Assembly (NCBI GenBank): GCA_009760855.2
Contig: WPIO01000062.1
Span: forward strand, 188,001 to 252,000
Origin: Cristatella mucedo
Taxonomy: Eukaryota > Bryozoa > Phylactolaemata > Cristatellidae
Length of the DNA: 64,000 nt
Direction: 5' to 3'
Shown piece after piece: positions 1 to 11,913 of this stretch. Within the stretch, counting starts at the first letter, position 1. Every line of letters begins with the position of its first letter. Both the position numbers and the translations under genes were made by a program. A model generated the notes under the pieces. That model did no database searches and had not been told where the DNA came from. It saw only the letters and a list, made by a program, of their open reading frames with translations.

Positions 1-262
1 AAAAGCCTGAAACTTACTACCGAATGACGTCGCGATCTTACCTGACTTGGGACATTTAAAAAGAAACTAAAAATTCACCTGTTCCTCACAGTATTTGCTG
101 GGTCCTTGTGAATTATCCTTGTGTGTGCTTGTGCATGCTTGGTTTTATTTAAGTTATCACTAGCCACATTGAAATGCTTCCTTTGCGGCATATCCAGACT
201 GCCTCGAAATATTTGTTCTCTAAACCCGCTTCATAAATGTACTATTATTATAAAATCTAGTC
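1..262 (+). mobile_element. LINE-A (CR1/L2-type) 3' end, old copy
   Basis: The sequence follows the end of the LINE-A reading frame (the 'ttaaaaagaaactaaaaa' stretch just before the ORF stop) and its 3' UTR, with the 'tgtgtgcttgtgcatgctt' motif and a degraded stem-loop tail ending near an ATT run at about 242-250. It is cut by the window edge, and frameshifts and substitutions show an old insertion. Confidence 0.7.
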
Positions 263-484
263 TAAATCTATGCTCAAAATTGCTCCACTTGCATTGAATA
301 CTTACATTTCTCAGTAGTCATAGAAAAGCCACATTAGTCTTTTTTTAAGTAATCTGGCCTGCACTGGAAACTGATTTAATTTTCCGAGGACCTCGCCTAT
401 AAACCACAGTAAACCTTCCTAATGGTTTATAAGTCTCGGTATATTTAACTCTTTTCCCTAATATAAAGATAATATTAAAAATAA

Positions 485-1178
485 AAAATATTTATAACAC
501 TGAGAGAACTAAATCTCCTAGCTCTTCACATATGCTAAAAGGAAAGCATGTCAATTAGGTATTCCAAAATACAGGGCAATCAGAGGCCGTCTGCCGTGAG
601 GCTAAGAACTAAAAAAGAGCTTTGCCTAAAGTGGGAACAGGTGGGTTTGTAGCTTCTTTAACAATATTGTCAAGTAAGCATATGTCCTGACGTCAGTCGG
701 CAGTGATTGTTGGGCGTTTGCATGCAAACTAAAGGTGCAGTCTCCAAGAAAATTCTTGTTTGATCTGGGCACAACCGAAATTCTAGAATCGGAAAGCAGA
801 TATCCTGATGCAAACTCACAGAAGAAAGTATTCCGATAGGTACAAGACCAAAAGAATAATGAGAACTAAAAGTTAGTAAGAAAACTGTTATGGGATCAAG
901 AGTAAATCGGTGAGAAATACTGTGACAAGTTGCAACGTTCAGACAGAAAAGCCTAGCTGCCGATTTTGCACTAACTGTCAGCTTCATTTTACAACAGGCA
1001 GGAAGACCTGAAAGTAGTGCAACAGAAGTCGAGAAGAGATGTCACTAATGCATGCATCAGCTTGTCTGTGGTCTATTTGTTTAAGCAGGCCCGCATTTTT
1101 GTAATGTTACACAGCTGAAAGTCTGCGGACTGCACACTCACTTGAGTGTGAAGCTGATGTGGTCATTTAGTGAATGAT
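485..1178 (-). mobile_element. LINE-A fragment, 5'-truncated, decayed
   Basis: On the minus strand this begins with a degraded stem-loop tail (about 490-550). It then runs through a frame at 670-987 that still carries the 'SAARL' segment of the LINE-A C-terminal region, and reaches a 'VTSRLDFC'-like segment near 1030-1060. The usual LINE-A 3' UTR is partly missing. It directly abuts a SINE at 1179. Confidence 0.65.
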
Positions 1179-1352
1179 AAATGCTAGCTGATTTAACAGC
1201 CTCTTTTTAATAGCGACAGAAGAGCCTTTACGGCTATCACCACCGCTTGCAAGAGCGATAAAGGATCGCCCACCGCAGGATTCGAACCCACGATCTCGGG
1301 ACCGAGGTCGTGAAAAGCAACCGCCTTACCTAGTGTGCTATCACGGCTCACC
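1179..1352 (-). mobile_element. SINE-1, tRNA-derived, copy 1
   Basis: Read on the minus strand, the element has a perfect tRNA B-box (GGTTCGAATCC, around 1280-1290) and a weaker A-box region near 1340. It then continues into a unique body ('gatagccgtaaaggctctt', 'ggctgttaaatcagctagc'). The same body recurs at 15088-15262 and 54269-54432, so this is a dispersed family. It cannot be a functional tRNA because no acceptor stem closes around the boxes. Confidence 0.75.
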
Positions 1353-1919
1353 AAGGATCATCTTGGAACAGGTCTTGGAACAGGACACCAAGATTGCAAG
1401 CAAACTACATGAGATATACGCCTAGAACCAGCCATAGGTTAGCATTGCATAGTCACACAACATTGCCACTTGTGGTGGTAGGGTGGTATGGCAGATAGAG
1501 GCAGATTCATTGTTATCACAGATAAGTGCAGAGAGATTTATGATATAGGTTTAGGTTTATTACAGGATGGTTTATGGCTTTGCAGATGTGGTGAAGACAG
1601 GTTTATGGTTAAAGATGCATGGCTTTACTGCGGTTTTGGCAGATTTAAGGTTTATAGTTTAGGTTTGTGGCTACGGAGATAAGCAATGATGCACGTGAAC
1701 TGCAGTTTAACGTTGGCCAGTGGTAGGTGACCTATTGCACAAACTAAGAAGACAAAGCTTCTGCTGCTGAGAGTGTCAAGGGAAGAGGTGTCGGCTGGCC
1801 GAACTTCGGCCGAACAGCAGTCGAGCTGCCAGCCAAAAGGAGTCAGCTGGAGTGTCAGCAGAGTCAGACAGCAAGTAGGCTAGCCAGCAAATAACCGGGT
1901 TTGAGCCTTTGCTATGCAG
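1353..1919. other. Intergenic stretch with degenerate short repeat
   Basis: Around 1545-1675 a loose repeat based on 'ggtttatggctttgcagat' occurs several times and creates an open frame by itself. No convincing exon was found here. Confidence 0.4.
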
Positions 1920-2084
1920 AGAGCAATGCGGGTACGCATACCGTCTATCGAGAATGGCCAGAGTTCTGAAATCGTGTGTTCGGCAGGAAGGCTCGAGGTG
2001 CTGACGTCGGACATATTCTTACACGCGCACCGGTTGGTGTTTCTTGCGTCTAGCAAGATGGTGACAGGGGCAGCGTTTTCCTGG
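1920..2084 (+). CDS. Possible internal exon, hypothetical protein
   Basis: A 165-bp stretch (55 codons, phase 0 to 0) lies between a good acceptor (pyrimidine-rich 'gcctttgctatgcag') and a plausible donor (CTGG|GTGAGG). The encoded piece includes 'SDIFLHAHRLVFLASSK', which faintly recalls the start of a BTB/POZ domain (a strand, then AHR, then a hydrophobic helix), but it is too short to claim. I found no partner exon with certainty, because the downstream side is occupied by a LINE. It may be a chance open frame. Confidence 0.25.
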
Positions 2085-2367
2085 GTGAGGAGCCGACGCT
2101 TGTTAGAGCCGTGTTCCGGGTACTCGGCATTTCAGCAGAGCCATTGGAGCTTGAACCAAGCTGCTAGTCGTGACCCTTGCTATTCCCTTGCCCTCGGTTT
2201 GCGCAGGTAGCACCTTGCAGAGGTAGAGGTGTGGTGGCTCGAGTGTGATCGGTGGACGAGACGAAAAGAAGGATGAGTGAATAAAGAAACCCCCACCAAC
2301 GGGTTTCGGGAACGATGACAGCTGCAGTGAACGCGAGTGGGCAAGTGGCGATGCAAGCATACACACC

Positions 2368-2917
2368 ACTTCTCGCCGACCTGCACTGACTACCAGTCAA
2401 GCAACTGATTGACTTCAAGGTTTTGTCGCTCACTCTTAGGTCACTTCATTCTTTGGCTCCAGCCTATCTCTCAGATATACTCCCCCACCAGGCCAAGCAT
2501 CGTACCACCCGCTTTTTGGAATCCAACAGTCTACAAATACCTCGTACAAACCTCAAATCCTTTGGAGACCGTGCATTTAGTTCGTATGCTCCCAAAGCCT
2601 GGAACTCCCTCCCGACCTGCGTCACAACATCCCCTGACCTGACCACATTTAAAAAGAACTTAAAAACACACCTATTTAGGACAGCATTAAGTGGGTCCTT
2701 GTGACTCGTCCTTGATGTGCTTATGCGTGCTGACACTGTGCATGCTGCCACTAACCACATTTGCATGCTGACCCTGTGCATGTCACCCCTAACCATGTTA
2801 TTCATTTTGTTTGTTTATCAAGCATGATATTACTCACCATTCAATTGCATTCCCCTTTGCAGCAAATGTAAAGCGCCTCGAGAGAGATTGAGTTCTCTGA
2901 AGGCGCTTTATCAAGTG

Positions 2918-2960
<43 letters not shown>

Positions 2961-2961
2961 C
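2368..2961 (+). mobile_element. LINE-A 3' end, 5'-truncated, fairly young
   Basis: This copy covers the C-terminal ORF region ('LHWLPVKQ'-like segment at 2378-2405, then the conserved 'NSLPTCV', 'TFKKNLKTHLFRTALSGSL' end near 2700), the 3' UTR, a stem-loop (2871-2910: 9-bp arms aaagcgcct/aggcgcttt with inner AGAGA/TCTCT) and an (ATT)n tail at 2925-2959. The frame is nearly intact apart from shifts. The protein region is the non-catalytic C-terminus downstream of the reverse transcriptase. Confidence 0.9.
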
Positions 2962-3440
2962 ACAGGGGTGAAGTTGATAGTCGAACGCATCGTGTATGCT
3001 GCGTCGGTGCACGGAGAAGAGACAGGAGGACAGGATGGCATCCGCACCAGCCGGTGTGCAGGCAGAACGATGTTGGCTGCAGTGCTGATAGGGTCACCTT
3101 GCCCGCCAGGCCATTCACAATCAAGCCTGTTTAGTCAGAGGATTCGGCCAGGCTGCAATGTATCACGTGCTTGCTCTCAGCACGCCCATTGGGCGGGCAG
3201 AGCGGTGCGAGTCCAGCTGTGGGTGGAACAACATGGCACAGATACCAGGTCCACAGAATGCCTTAGTACAGGAACGGTATTTTCCTGTGATAGCACTCTG
3301 TGTTTAGGGCGAGGCCTGCATGTTTGACATGGCAAGTGATTGGGGTGAGTGTTGGTATAAGACCGGACTACACGACCAGCAACATTGTGCGTTTGCAAAT
3401 GAACTTCAGTAAAATCTCTTATTAGTGCGTAAATACAAAT
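2962..3440. other. Non-repeat DNA, no assigned gene
   Basis: Both strands carry open frames of about 70-120 codons (plus strand 2968-3327). Neither has a paired acceptor and donor, and codon content is not persuasive. I see no repeat here. Confidence 0.3.
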
Positions 3441-3535
3441 AAATATAATTCATTTCCATCGCCACCTAAGAGAACTTAATCTGTATTCAGGTGCTTTACA
3501 AGTGCCATGGGGCTAAAGCCCTCGACCTCGGTCAT
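3441..3535 (-). mobile_element. SINE-2 fragment, tail half
   Basis: The minus-strand sequence matches the LINE-like tail and B-box side of SINE-2 ('agagaacttaatctgtattcagg', 'gccctcgacctcggtc'). The A-box half is missing. Confidence 0.55.
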
Positions 3536-3961
3536 TAAATGCGTAGCTTGGCGTTTCGGTCCAGCTCACACTAACGAACTTGAAAACCACTTGGTAAGGG
3601 TAAGTTGGATAGCACTAGAAACGGTGCAAGCAAGACGTCCTGTTCAATGTGCACCTATCTGACTGAACCGGCAAGCGAAAGAGTACACTACACCTCTGGA
3701 CAAGCCGTACGATCCGCCCCACCAACCCCACCCCGAGCGGTCGTCGTTACACTATTATAATCTGGCTGGTGTATTATGCCAGTGTTTCACTGCCTCTCCC
3801 TAAATTAAGGCCATCATCAGCCACTATAATAAAATAACTGTTGCCTGCAATTCCTTTCTAGGCTTTCGGGTTGTATTTGGATTTGAGCCAAGGAGAACTA
3901 AGTTTGACCTATTTTCAAACGTCGTGGTGAAGTCAGCAGACATGATCCACACTTCGTATAA

Positions 3962-5199
3962 TTGTGACGATTAGACAAAGATCATCTGAGGAACCTCTGA
4001 AGTACGGGGTACAGCAGGGCTCTGTGGTTGGTCCCAGTCTCTTCACATTGTATACTCTCCCTCCAGCCGACATGATTGCCAGGCACAATCTAGGCTTTCA
4101 CTTCTGCAAAGATGACACTCAGTTGTACCTTTGCTTTGGTCCCTCCCAGCCCTCCAGAACGTGGATTCTTTCAACTCCCTTGCAGCATGTATTGATGACA
4201 TCCGCACATTAATGGCAGCAAACTTTCTTAGATTTAATGATGATTATACGAACTTATACTTATAAGAAAAACAATTGTGATTCAGACATTAGAAAGGTTA
4301 ATGCTCAAAATCGGCTCTGCCAGCATATCCCTTGTTGAATCTGAATCTGCACGAAATCAATGTTTCATGTTCCAAAGTGACCTTTCATTAGACGACCACA
4401 ACAGCTCCACAATCAAGTCTGCCTACTTTCAGCTACATAATATTGCTAAATTCGGTCTTGTTTAGATAGGGATACCACATTTAAGTTGGTCCATGCATCT
4501 GTGACATCCCATCTTGACTTCTGTAACTCACTGCTTGCTTCACTGTGGGCCTGTGCAATCAGGCGCTTACTGCTGGTGCAAAACTCTGCAGCTAGGCTTG
4601 TCTGTTGCGAGTCTCGCAGTTGCCACATCTCACCAACTCTTGCCGACCTGCACTGGCTACCAGTCAAGCAACGGATCGACTTCAAGGTTTTGTTGCTCAC
4701 TTGCAGGTCAACTCATTCTTTGGCTCCAGCCTACCTATCAGATCTACTCCCCCCACCAGGCTAAGAATCGTACCACCCACTTTTCAGAATCTAATCATTT
4801 ACTTATACCTCGTACGAACATCAAATCCTTTGCAAACCGTGCTTTAGTTGGTATGCTCCCAATGCCTGGAACTAACTTCCGACTTGAGTCTCGACATCCC
4901 CTGACTTGACCACATTTGAAAAGAAACTAAAAACGCACCTATTTATCACAGCATTTAGTGGATCTATGTTTCGTCCTTTGTGTGCTTATGCGTGCTGACA
5001 ATGTGCATGCTTCCGCTAACCACGTTTGCATGCTGACCCTGTTTATGTCACCTCTAACCACTTTACGCTTGTCATTCATTGAGCGTGCTACCGCTAACCA
5101 TTCGATCATGCTTCCTTTAGAGAAAATGTGAAGTGCCTAGAAAGAGATTGAGTTCTCTGAGGGTGCTGTAAAATGTGATATTATTATCATTATTACGTC
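3962..5199 (+). mobile_element. LINE-A copy with decayed reverse transcriptase
   Basis: The copy starts inside the reverse transcriptase (a 'VPLKYGVQQGSV'-like segment) and reaches the 3' tail. The catalytic box reads F-C-K-D-D-T at 4102-4119 instead of F-Y-A-D-D-T, so the enzyme is dead. Several frameshifts split the frame (pieces at 3964-4212, 4277-4465, 4486-4909). The 3' UTR and a stem-loop tail are at about 5125-5199. LINE-A belongs to the CR1/L2 group of non-LTR retrotransposons, which copy themselves by target-primed reverse transcription. Confidence 0.88.
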
Positions 5200-5961
<762 letters not shown>

Positions 5962-6054
5962 CAATTGTAATCTGGCCATGTTTAACATGCAGCAGCTTCA
6001 CTATCTGCCGTGTGCAAACATTTCCCCCAATCCCACTTGATAAAAATTAAGGCA

Positions 6055-6417
6055 TCAGTAGCAGCAACAGCAAAACTGACGACAGCACATGGCGCCCAAG
6101 CAACTTGCCTCTTCGGCAAAGCAGGAAGAGCAGTTCGTGGTATCGACCAGTCCCACCGTCTGTGCTGGTGGGCTGTCCATCGTTGTGGTGACGCTAGCAG
6201 TGGCAGTACAAGCCGTTAGTGGTGAATCTGCAGGTTGGTAGACAGTCTCGCCAGGGATATCCAACGAAGCAGTTTGCACTCGTCTAACTCTGCTTGGGCC
6301 GGGCTGGATTGCTAACTTTCTAGTCCGAACACGGGTGGATTTCTGTTGGTCAGACTTGGGTGCTACACTCCTGGGTCTACTTCTTGCTGCTGCATCTGTT
6401 CTGTCGAGCAGGGGGTT
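6055..6417 (-). CDS. Possible terminal exon, basic Ser/Thr-rich protein
   Basis: On the minus strand an acceptor (TACTGCTGTTCCAG|AAC) opens a 120-codon frame ending in TGA at 6055-6057. The first 50 residues are basic (RSRPR, KSDQQKSTRVRTRK), the middle is Ser/Thr/Pro-rich, and the end is cysteine-rich (SSCFAEEASC, then CCRQFCC). The Cys-rich end may not be real: a GC-type donor (GAG|GCAAGT) inside it would remove it. No domain is recognised. It lies downstream of, and on the same strand as, the RRM gene at 11-14 kb and could be a later exon of that gene or of a separate one. Confidence 0.4.
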   Translation of the reverse strand, partial: NPLLDRTDAAARSRPRSVAPKSDQQKSTRVRTRKLAIQPGPSRVRRVQTASLDIPGETVYQPADSPLTACTATASVTTTMDSPPAQTVGLVDTTNCSSCFAEEASCLGAMCCRQFCCCCY

Positions 6418-6465
6418 CTGGAACAGCAGTATTAAAAAAGAGTGCATAGCTAGCGCTCTGATCAA

Positions 6466-8685
6466 CTACCCTGTGTTTTGGTGGGGGGGCAATGCTGGCC
6501 GGCTTGGCATTGATATACAGACGAATGGGGCGAGTAAGAGTTAAACTGCAATCGCCAAGCACTACTTGTAGACGTGTGGTGAAGCAGCTAGTGTCGTTGA
6601 AATTCGGATACAATGTCAAACCAAAATGTGCATATTGATAACCAAAATGTTAACCATAGATGAATAAAGGGCATCGTGGAATGCATAGTGGCAAATCTCT
6701 GAGTTGTACATCCACGGTTTAGTTGTGGAATGAATGTTAGATCCAACTACACCCAAGGACCATTGTTCTGTGTAAGTATCTTGCTAACTAAGCGATGGCA
6801 GCAGAACGCCACACCTTTACATTGATGAGTCTGATAAGTGCCACAGAGAAGCATGGTTTGTGCATGGTATTGATAAGCAACTTATTGTTTGACCTGGCAC
6901 TGTAATTCTTGCTTTGTTTGAGGATTATATATATATTGCATGTCAAAAAATCCTTACTTTGTTCTTCTACCATTATTGATCGGCTTTGTTGCACTGCTCA
7001 CTAGCCATTGCTGAAACCAAATACCTCGAATGAGCTTTGAAGGCTGGAAAGGGGATTGAACGCCAAGCACATTCTGGTAAGGAATCGCAGAACATGGCAG
7101 CTTGAAAGCACAAGTCCTATCTCCTACCACGCTGGAGGCTTTCTCGAGGAGGTTCCCACTGCTGTGATAGTTCAGCTAGATATGATGGGACTAAGCTTTG
7201 GCAGAACTTTGTGGTCTGCTCGCTTAGTGCAAGCATTTCTGCTAGCTTTTTCTCCCTAAGTACTATTGGGAGACTTCTCAACACCATCATTTCTGAATGA
7301 GGGAAGCATATTGTTACATGCAGATGTCGTGGCTTCTATGTTGATGTCTTTGGGCTGCAAACACAGCGATCATAACGGTAGCCCTTGCCAGTACTTGCCA
7401 CCGACTCTCGGCAAAGCCCTCGGCCATTGAACCACAGCTAAAGACTTACAGGGGTAGAACCAATACACTTAGGTATCCCGACGGTGGTGGAACACGCCAG
7501 CTAAACAGAGCGCCCAAAACTTAATGTTTCAATTCCGTATCCAAAAATATCAAGGAGCAGTCTATTCGACAGACACCGAGGATTACGTGTCCGGCATGAG
7601 TCACGGGGTTCCAAACTTCTACCACAGTCCCCAGAGCAACACTTAAGTGTCAACCGGCATACAGCCACAATGCTGCTGCCTTGCTCGAATACTGTGGCCC
7701 AACTAACTGCTTAGTACGTGACTTCGGCTTTTCTTCTGCCTAACCAAAAATTATTACATTTCCGGTGCCTGTGTATTCTGATTAAGGAACTGCAAATAAT
7801 ATCTTGGCAGTAACCAATCTGGCTGATGTACCAGTTTTTCAATATCATCGGCTCAATAAAAAGCTTTCCAGGCTGCCAATGGGCTCAGCTAGCTGTATGC
7901 TGGACAGGACATTTCCCACGCTTAAACCTCTTCACTGGCGCAGCACTTTTCTCACGCACGACAGAGCTCAGAGAACTCCACTATACAGCAGCAACGTTTG
8001 TGGTCTGACTCCGCTTAAGCCATCCAGGCAGCTGCAAGGTTATCAGAAAAACATTAAAGACTTGTTGAGGAATGGTGCCGCTACCTGGCATCCTGCTAGC
8101 CACTGTCCCGGAGTGTCGTCACAGGTGCTCCTGCACGCTTGTCTGCTTGTGTGCTTTGGCATGCTTGCCTGAGCATGATACCTTGCTTATTATTAAACCT
8201 TGGTTATTGCCCCTTGCACAACAAGTACTACTAAAGCACTCGGATAAAGATTTGGTTTTCTTAGGATGCTATACAAAAGACACTAAGATTATACTTACAG
8301 AAGAAATTCGTAACCATTACCTCTCTTCGGCTGCAATCCTTCTGCCATCAAAAAAGTGAAAATGCTTACTTCAAATTTGCATATGCAGGCACTACTCACA
8401 TACAAACAATTTTTATATATACTTTTAAATATAGTAAATTAAAAAAGCTTAGATTAACAAATTGTAAGTACAAAGGCTGTACTTCTGCTTGCACGTGTCG
8501 GTCATGTTTCAGATCGTGACTCTCACATCTATAATATATTAGTATGCAGAAGGTAACACCATAACATTTTTTGTGCAGCATACCACAGAATGCAAAAGTG
8601 GTAAGCATTCGATTGAGCATTCAACAGTCTTGCATAGTCTGCAGCATATACAGCTTATTAGAAAGAACTGTATTCATCTACTTAC
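6466..8685. other. Intronic or intergenic DNA with weak exon signals
   Basis: No repeat family is recognised. Weak minus-strand exon-like units are bounded by acceptor and donor at about 7446-7496 (CTCTGTTTAG, then CCCCT|GTAAGT) and 8297-8346 (GATGGCAG, then TTCT|GTAAGTAT). Both are about 50 bp and open in two frames, so they stay unassigned. Plus-strand frames at 7056-7259 and 7804-8172 have no splice support. Confidence 0.3.
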
Positions 8686-8812
8686 ACTAGATCCTGCATT
8701 GCTTGCTGCTGGGGTGCTGCTTGCTGGGGTCAAGCTGCCGTCGAAAGGAGCATATGACGGTGCAGCTGCGTTGGTAGGCTTCGAGGTATTAAGCATCATT
8801 TTGCGTATGAAG
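8686..8812 (-). CDS. Possible exon, Ala/Ser/Pro-rich linker
   Basis: The minus strand is open for 42 codons (phase 2 in, phase 0 out) between an acceptor ACTGTTGCAG|C and a donor AGT|GTAAGTAG. The product contains 'TNAAAPSYAPFDGSLTPASS', typical of a disordered linker. The acceptor has a weak pyrimidine tract, and the donor has T at -1. It lies between the RRM-gene exons and the 6-kb exon on the same strand and may belong to the same transcript, but no phase link is shown. Confidence 0.33.
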
Positions 8813-8947
8813 CTGCAACAGTTTGTGGACTACAACTACTTTGACGAAAAATTAACATTATGCTGCAATGCAGAGCTACCCCATTCGTCAGGTGAATTCG
8901 GGGCTCACGAGCTACCAAACGCGAAAAGCCCTACGGCGACCAAATGA

Positions 8948-9944
8948 TTTACACAGTCTGAGGCTCCCAGAGACCTTGGACTAACCAAACGATACTGTGT
9001 AATGCATACATTCGCAACCGATGTCTGACACCAAATCTGCCACATGGCATCGCAGCTTTTCTACTTTCCTAAAAGCAATTTTCCCATTTCTAAATTCTAA
9101 CCTGACAGTAAGGATGCTTTATTCCTGATTAGCTTATTGTGAGGATGACACTGAACAAGTTTGATAAAATAGCCTCACAGAATAACTACATGATAGACAT
9201 GCAAGAATTTTTATAAAATTCCTTAACAGATTAACTACATGAAGGACATGCCAGAATCAACAAATGGACATTGATTTCACAATATTTCATCCAACCAATG
9301 TTACGGGCCTCCATCCGGACGTCTCTGTCGTGAGGTTTAGGACAGCCTTCGTACTTCTTAAACTTGGATTAACTATTTACAGATCATGTAAAAACTAAGG
9401 AGAGGTAATTTTCAAAGATACTGTCACCTAATGAATACTTGAAAAGGCTAATTTAGAATGAAGTCGAAATTGTGTGGTTAGCAATGCATTGTAGAGACCT
9501 AAACGAGTTTACAGTTGCACTGTGTTGACCTTCGGTTATAAAGCATGTTCGAAATGCATTTACAAGAGAGGGAATCTATTGCCAGCTGATTTAACATGCA
9601 ATACAACGGTCTATTGGTCATTATAGTGACAAACCTGAAATACAATCATAAGAAAAGGAAGAAGAAATTCAAGTCAGGGCTCAGCTCTTGCATAATAACT
9701 CCTTAGAGCATTGTTGTCCACCCAAGTTTCGGTAACACGACATCACAAGCTCTTCCAAATAAATAGGCAAACATTAACGCTAATGCTCCAAAATTGTGCA
9801 GAGAAATCGCTTTGGTAGGTATCATGTACTGCAATCTTTATTCTGGCTTAGGCATGAAACAGATGAGGGCGTGATTGTAGAACATAAACGTCTGTAATTT
9901 CTGTACAGCAAAACTGCAAAGACAAGTTCATACCTGTACCATTG
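8948..9944. other. AT-rich DNA, nothing recognised
   Basis: No open frame of note, no tandem repeat and no LINE or SINE similarity were seen. A short near-repeat ('actacatgatagacatgc' / 'actacatgaaggacatgc') occurs at 9186 and 9234. Confidence 0.4.
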
Positions 9945-10350
9945 TTAAGTCGTGATATTTTTGCTGCAATATTTTTCTCTGGTATAAGTTGCTATATTAC
10001 AACGATATTTACTTGATATCGGGAGGGTTCGGTCTTCCAACTTTCGGGTGACACTAGGTAATCCCACAACTTTAGGTTTGCCCATAATAATGTGGTCAAT
10101 TTTATCATCGCGAAGCTTCAGGACATTTGCGGTCATCCAAACGCGAATTTCGTCGATGTAGAATGTAAGGGAATCAAGTGAGTCGGATGAGAGCAAGACT
10201 TGGAAGCACTGAAAGATATATAGAGCTTGGTACCATCGGCATAGATACGAAAGTTGAGATTGTGCTTGGTGACGAACTTGGCTAGAGGTAGAGTAGAGAT
10301 ACTGAAAAGAAGTGGACCAAAGACCGAACACTGAGGTTTCCATACTTGAA
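9945..10350 (-). mobile_element. Decayed LINE reverse-transcriptase fragment
   Basis: Minus-strand frames carry a broken palm region: a 'VTKHNLNFRIYADGTKLYIF' stretch near 10210-10280, where the catalytic YADD is YADG, followed by 'IDEIRVWMTANVLKLRDDK' and 'MGKPKVVGLPSVT'. The wording matches LINE-A (compare 'MAANFLKLNDDKTNLLVMGKP') with many substitutions and a frameshift. It is an old fragment of LINE-A or a sister family. Confidence 0.7.
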
Positions 10351-11243
10351 GGCTCCCTAGATGACCGACAGCTGGTTACATCTACTCTCTGACATCTCTA
10401 ACCGAGGTAGGGAACTAACCCACTTTAGTCTTGCGCTAGAGATACCTATGCTAATGGACATGCACTCTAAAAGGATCTGGTGTTCAATAATTCAATTGCT
10501 GCCGGCTACATCTAAGAGAGCTAGTAGAGAGGGAGGCCCTGCCTTGCATGGCACAGGCTGTGCCAGTGATACCTAGGCATGTAGAGAAGCGCTCCGGCCA
10601 CTAGCTCTATCTCCAGGTTGACTCTGAACAGCTTTCCTCAGCGTGAAGTTCCAAAACGGTATAAAATATCCAGGAATAGCAGCTTCTGAGCTTCTTACTT
10701 GAGTTAAATAAGATCCGATAATGAGGCAAAAAATAAATATATTAAAAATATAGGACACAAATGCAAACTGGGATCGTTAAATTGTTTCAATAAACACGGG
10801 TCAAAACTCCCAGTCACATGAAAAGGCGACGCTAAGAAAAAGCAGATGCAATCGGTTAGCAAAAGTTGTCTGCGACGATGAAGACTAAATGTAGAACGTG
10901 AAGTAACCTGAAAGAAAATAACACAGTGGAAGATAACTACTATCCTTAAAAGAGTCACTTCATATTTTTAAGATTTCTCATTTTTCTAAATAATTCGGAT
11001 AAATCGTATGCTCTATAGTCACAAATAGCTTTTCATCGCATGCAGCAAAGGCCTTGATAAGCGTTCGCAACGGCTGCACACGAGTGAGCAATACCAAGGC
11101 TGTGTTTTTCTACACTGCCCCAACGGTTTGACTGAAAGACCGTTGGTCCAAGGCCTGTTAACTTCTGTTTATGTTGTCTAATACAGAATGCTACACGAAA
11201 CCCGCAAAGCATTTCAGTGTAACGAACCGTCCAAAGCGCAAGG
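10351..11243. other. Unassigned DNA downstream of the RRM gene
   Basis: Open frames on both strands (plus 10361-10576; minus 11033-11341, 102 codons) lack a clear splice frame, although the latter overlaps the possible last RRM-gene exon. No repeat is seen. Confidence 0.3.
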
Positions 11244-11288
11244 TCAGGCACTAAGCAGCCACCTTCTCGCATCGGGTTTGAGCATCTC
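11244..11288 (-). CDS. Possible last exon of the RRM gene
   Basis: After an acceptor AAGCTTGTCTAG the minus strand reads 14 codons ('EMLKPDARRWLLSA') and stops with TGA at 11244-11246. It starts in phase 0, which fits the phase-0 end of the exon at 11371-11432. No AATAAA was found close downstream, and an alternative 21-bp microexon (11309-11329) also has splice consensus, so this end is tentative. Confidence 0.3.
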   Translation of the reverse strand, partial: EMLKPDARRWLLSA

Positions 11289-11370
11289 CTAGACAAGCTT
11301 ACTCGGTTGCAGTCGGAGTTCCACTGAGAGTGCACATCCATGAATTCGTGCTCTCTGGCAATCGGCTTAC

Positions 11371-11432
11371 CGTGAGGGAACAGCCTAACTTTTGCAGCAA
11401 GCCCACTATATTTCCAACGCCATCACTTACAA
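11371..11432 (-). CDS. RRM-gene exon, phase 1 to 0
   Basis: A 62-bp minus-strand exon between acceptor TGTGCCTACTTGCAG and donor CACG|GTAAGC. Only one frame is open and reads 'VSDGVGNIVGLLQKLGCSLT', a hydrophobic helix-like segment. It starts with two bases of a split codon, exactly as required by the single base left over from the exon at 11914-11991. The intron between them (11433-11913) is filled by a 24-bp minisatellite. No domain is recognised in this piece. Confidence 0.55.
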
Positions 11433-11479
11433 CTGCAAGTAGGCACAATATTCACAGGACAAGTCCGAAATGTTGTAGA

Positions 11480-11840
11480 CAGCAGCGACATTGGCAGGCA
11501 AGCAATCAGCAACATTTGTAAGCAAGCAAGTAGAAACATTAGCAAGCGAGCAAGCAGCAGTATTAAAAAGCAAGCAGATAAATCGGCAAGGAAGCAGCAA
11601 CATACATTGGCAAGAATGCAAGCAGCAATATTAGCAATCAACCAAGAAGCAACATTGGCAAATAAGCAAGCAGAAACATTGGCAAGGAAGCAACCAGCAA
11701 CACTGGCAAGAATGCAAGCAGCAACATACATTTACATTGTAAGAATACAAGCAGCAGTATTAGCCAGCTAGCAGTAACATTAGCAAGCAAGCATGCTGCA
11801 GTACTGGCAAGAAATCAGCAGCATTAGCAAGCAAGTAGCA
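11480..11840. repeat. Degenerate 24-bp minisatellite
   Basis: Units resembling 'gcaagcaagcagcaacatt' repeat about 14 times with a period near 24 bp and much drift. On the minus strand this produces an artificial frame with an 8-residue period (ANV-x-ACI/L-x). It sits within an intron of the RRM gene. Confidence 0.8.
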
Positions 11841-11913
11841 GCATTTGTGCCTGAAGCACAGAAAGTTTCTGAGGCAACAGGGCATTCGCATACTATGCAC
11901 AGACATAACTTAC

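Noticed and set aside
1264-1352. tRNA gene on the minus strand
   Set aside because: It has a perfect B-box but no acceptor stem or cloverleaf. The same sequence recurs with a shared non-tRNA body, so it is a SINE.
2103-2433. Minus-strand frames near 2.1-2.4 kb
   Set aside because: They run into the antisense side of a LINE-A copy and lack splice support.
9938-9985. Small exon ending at ACAG|GTATGA near 9.94 kb
   Set aside because: It overlaps the decayed LINE fragment on the same strand, and its phase does not fit the RRM gene's last exon.
11423-11731. Minus-strand frame with ANV-x-ACI repeats
   Set aside because: It comes from a 24-bp minisatellite; flanking splice sites place it in an intron.
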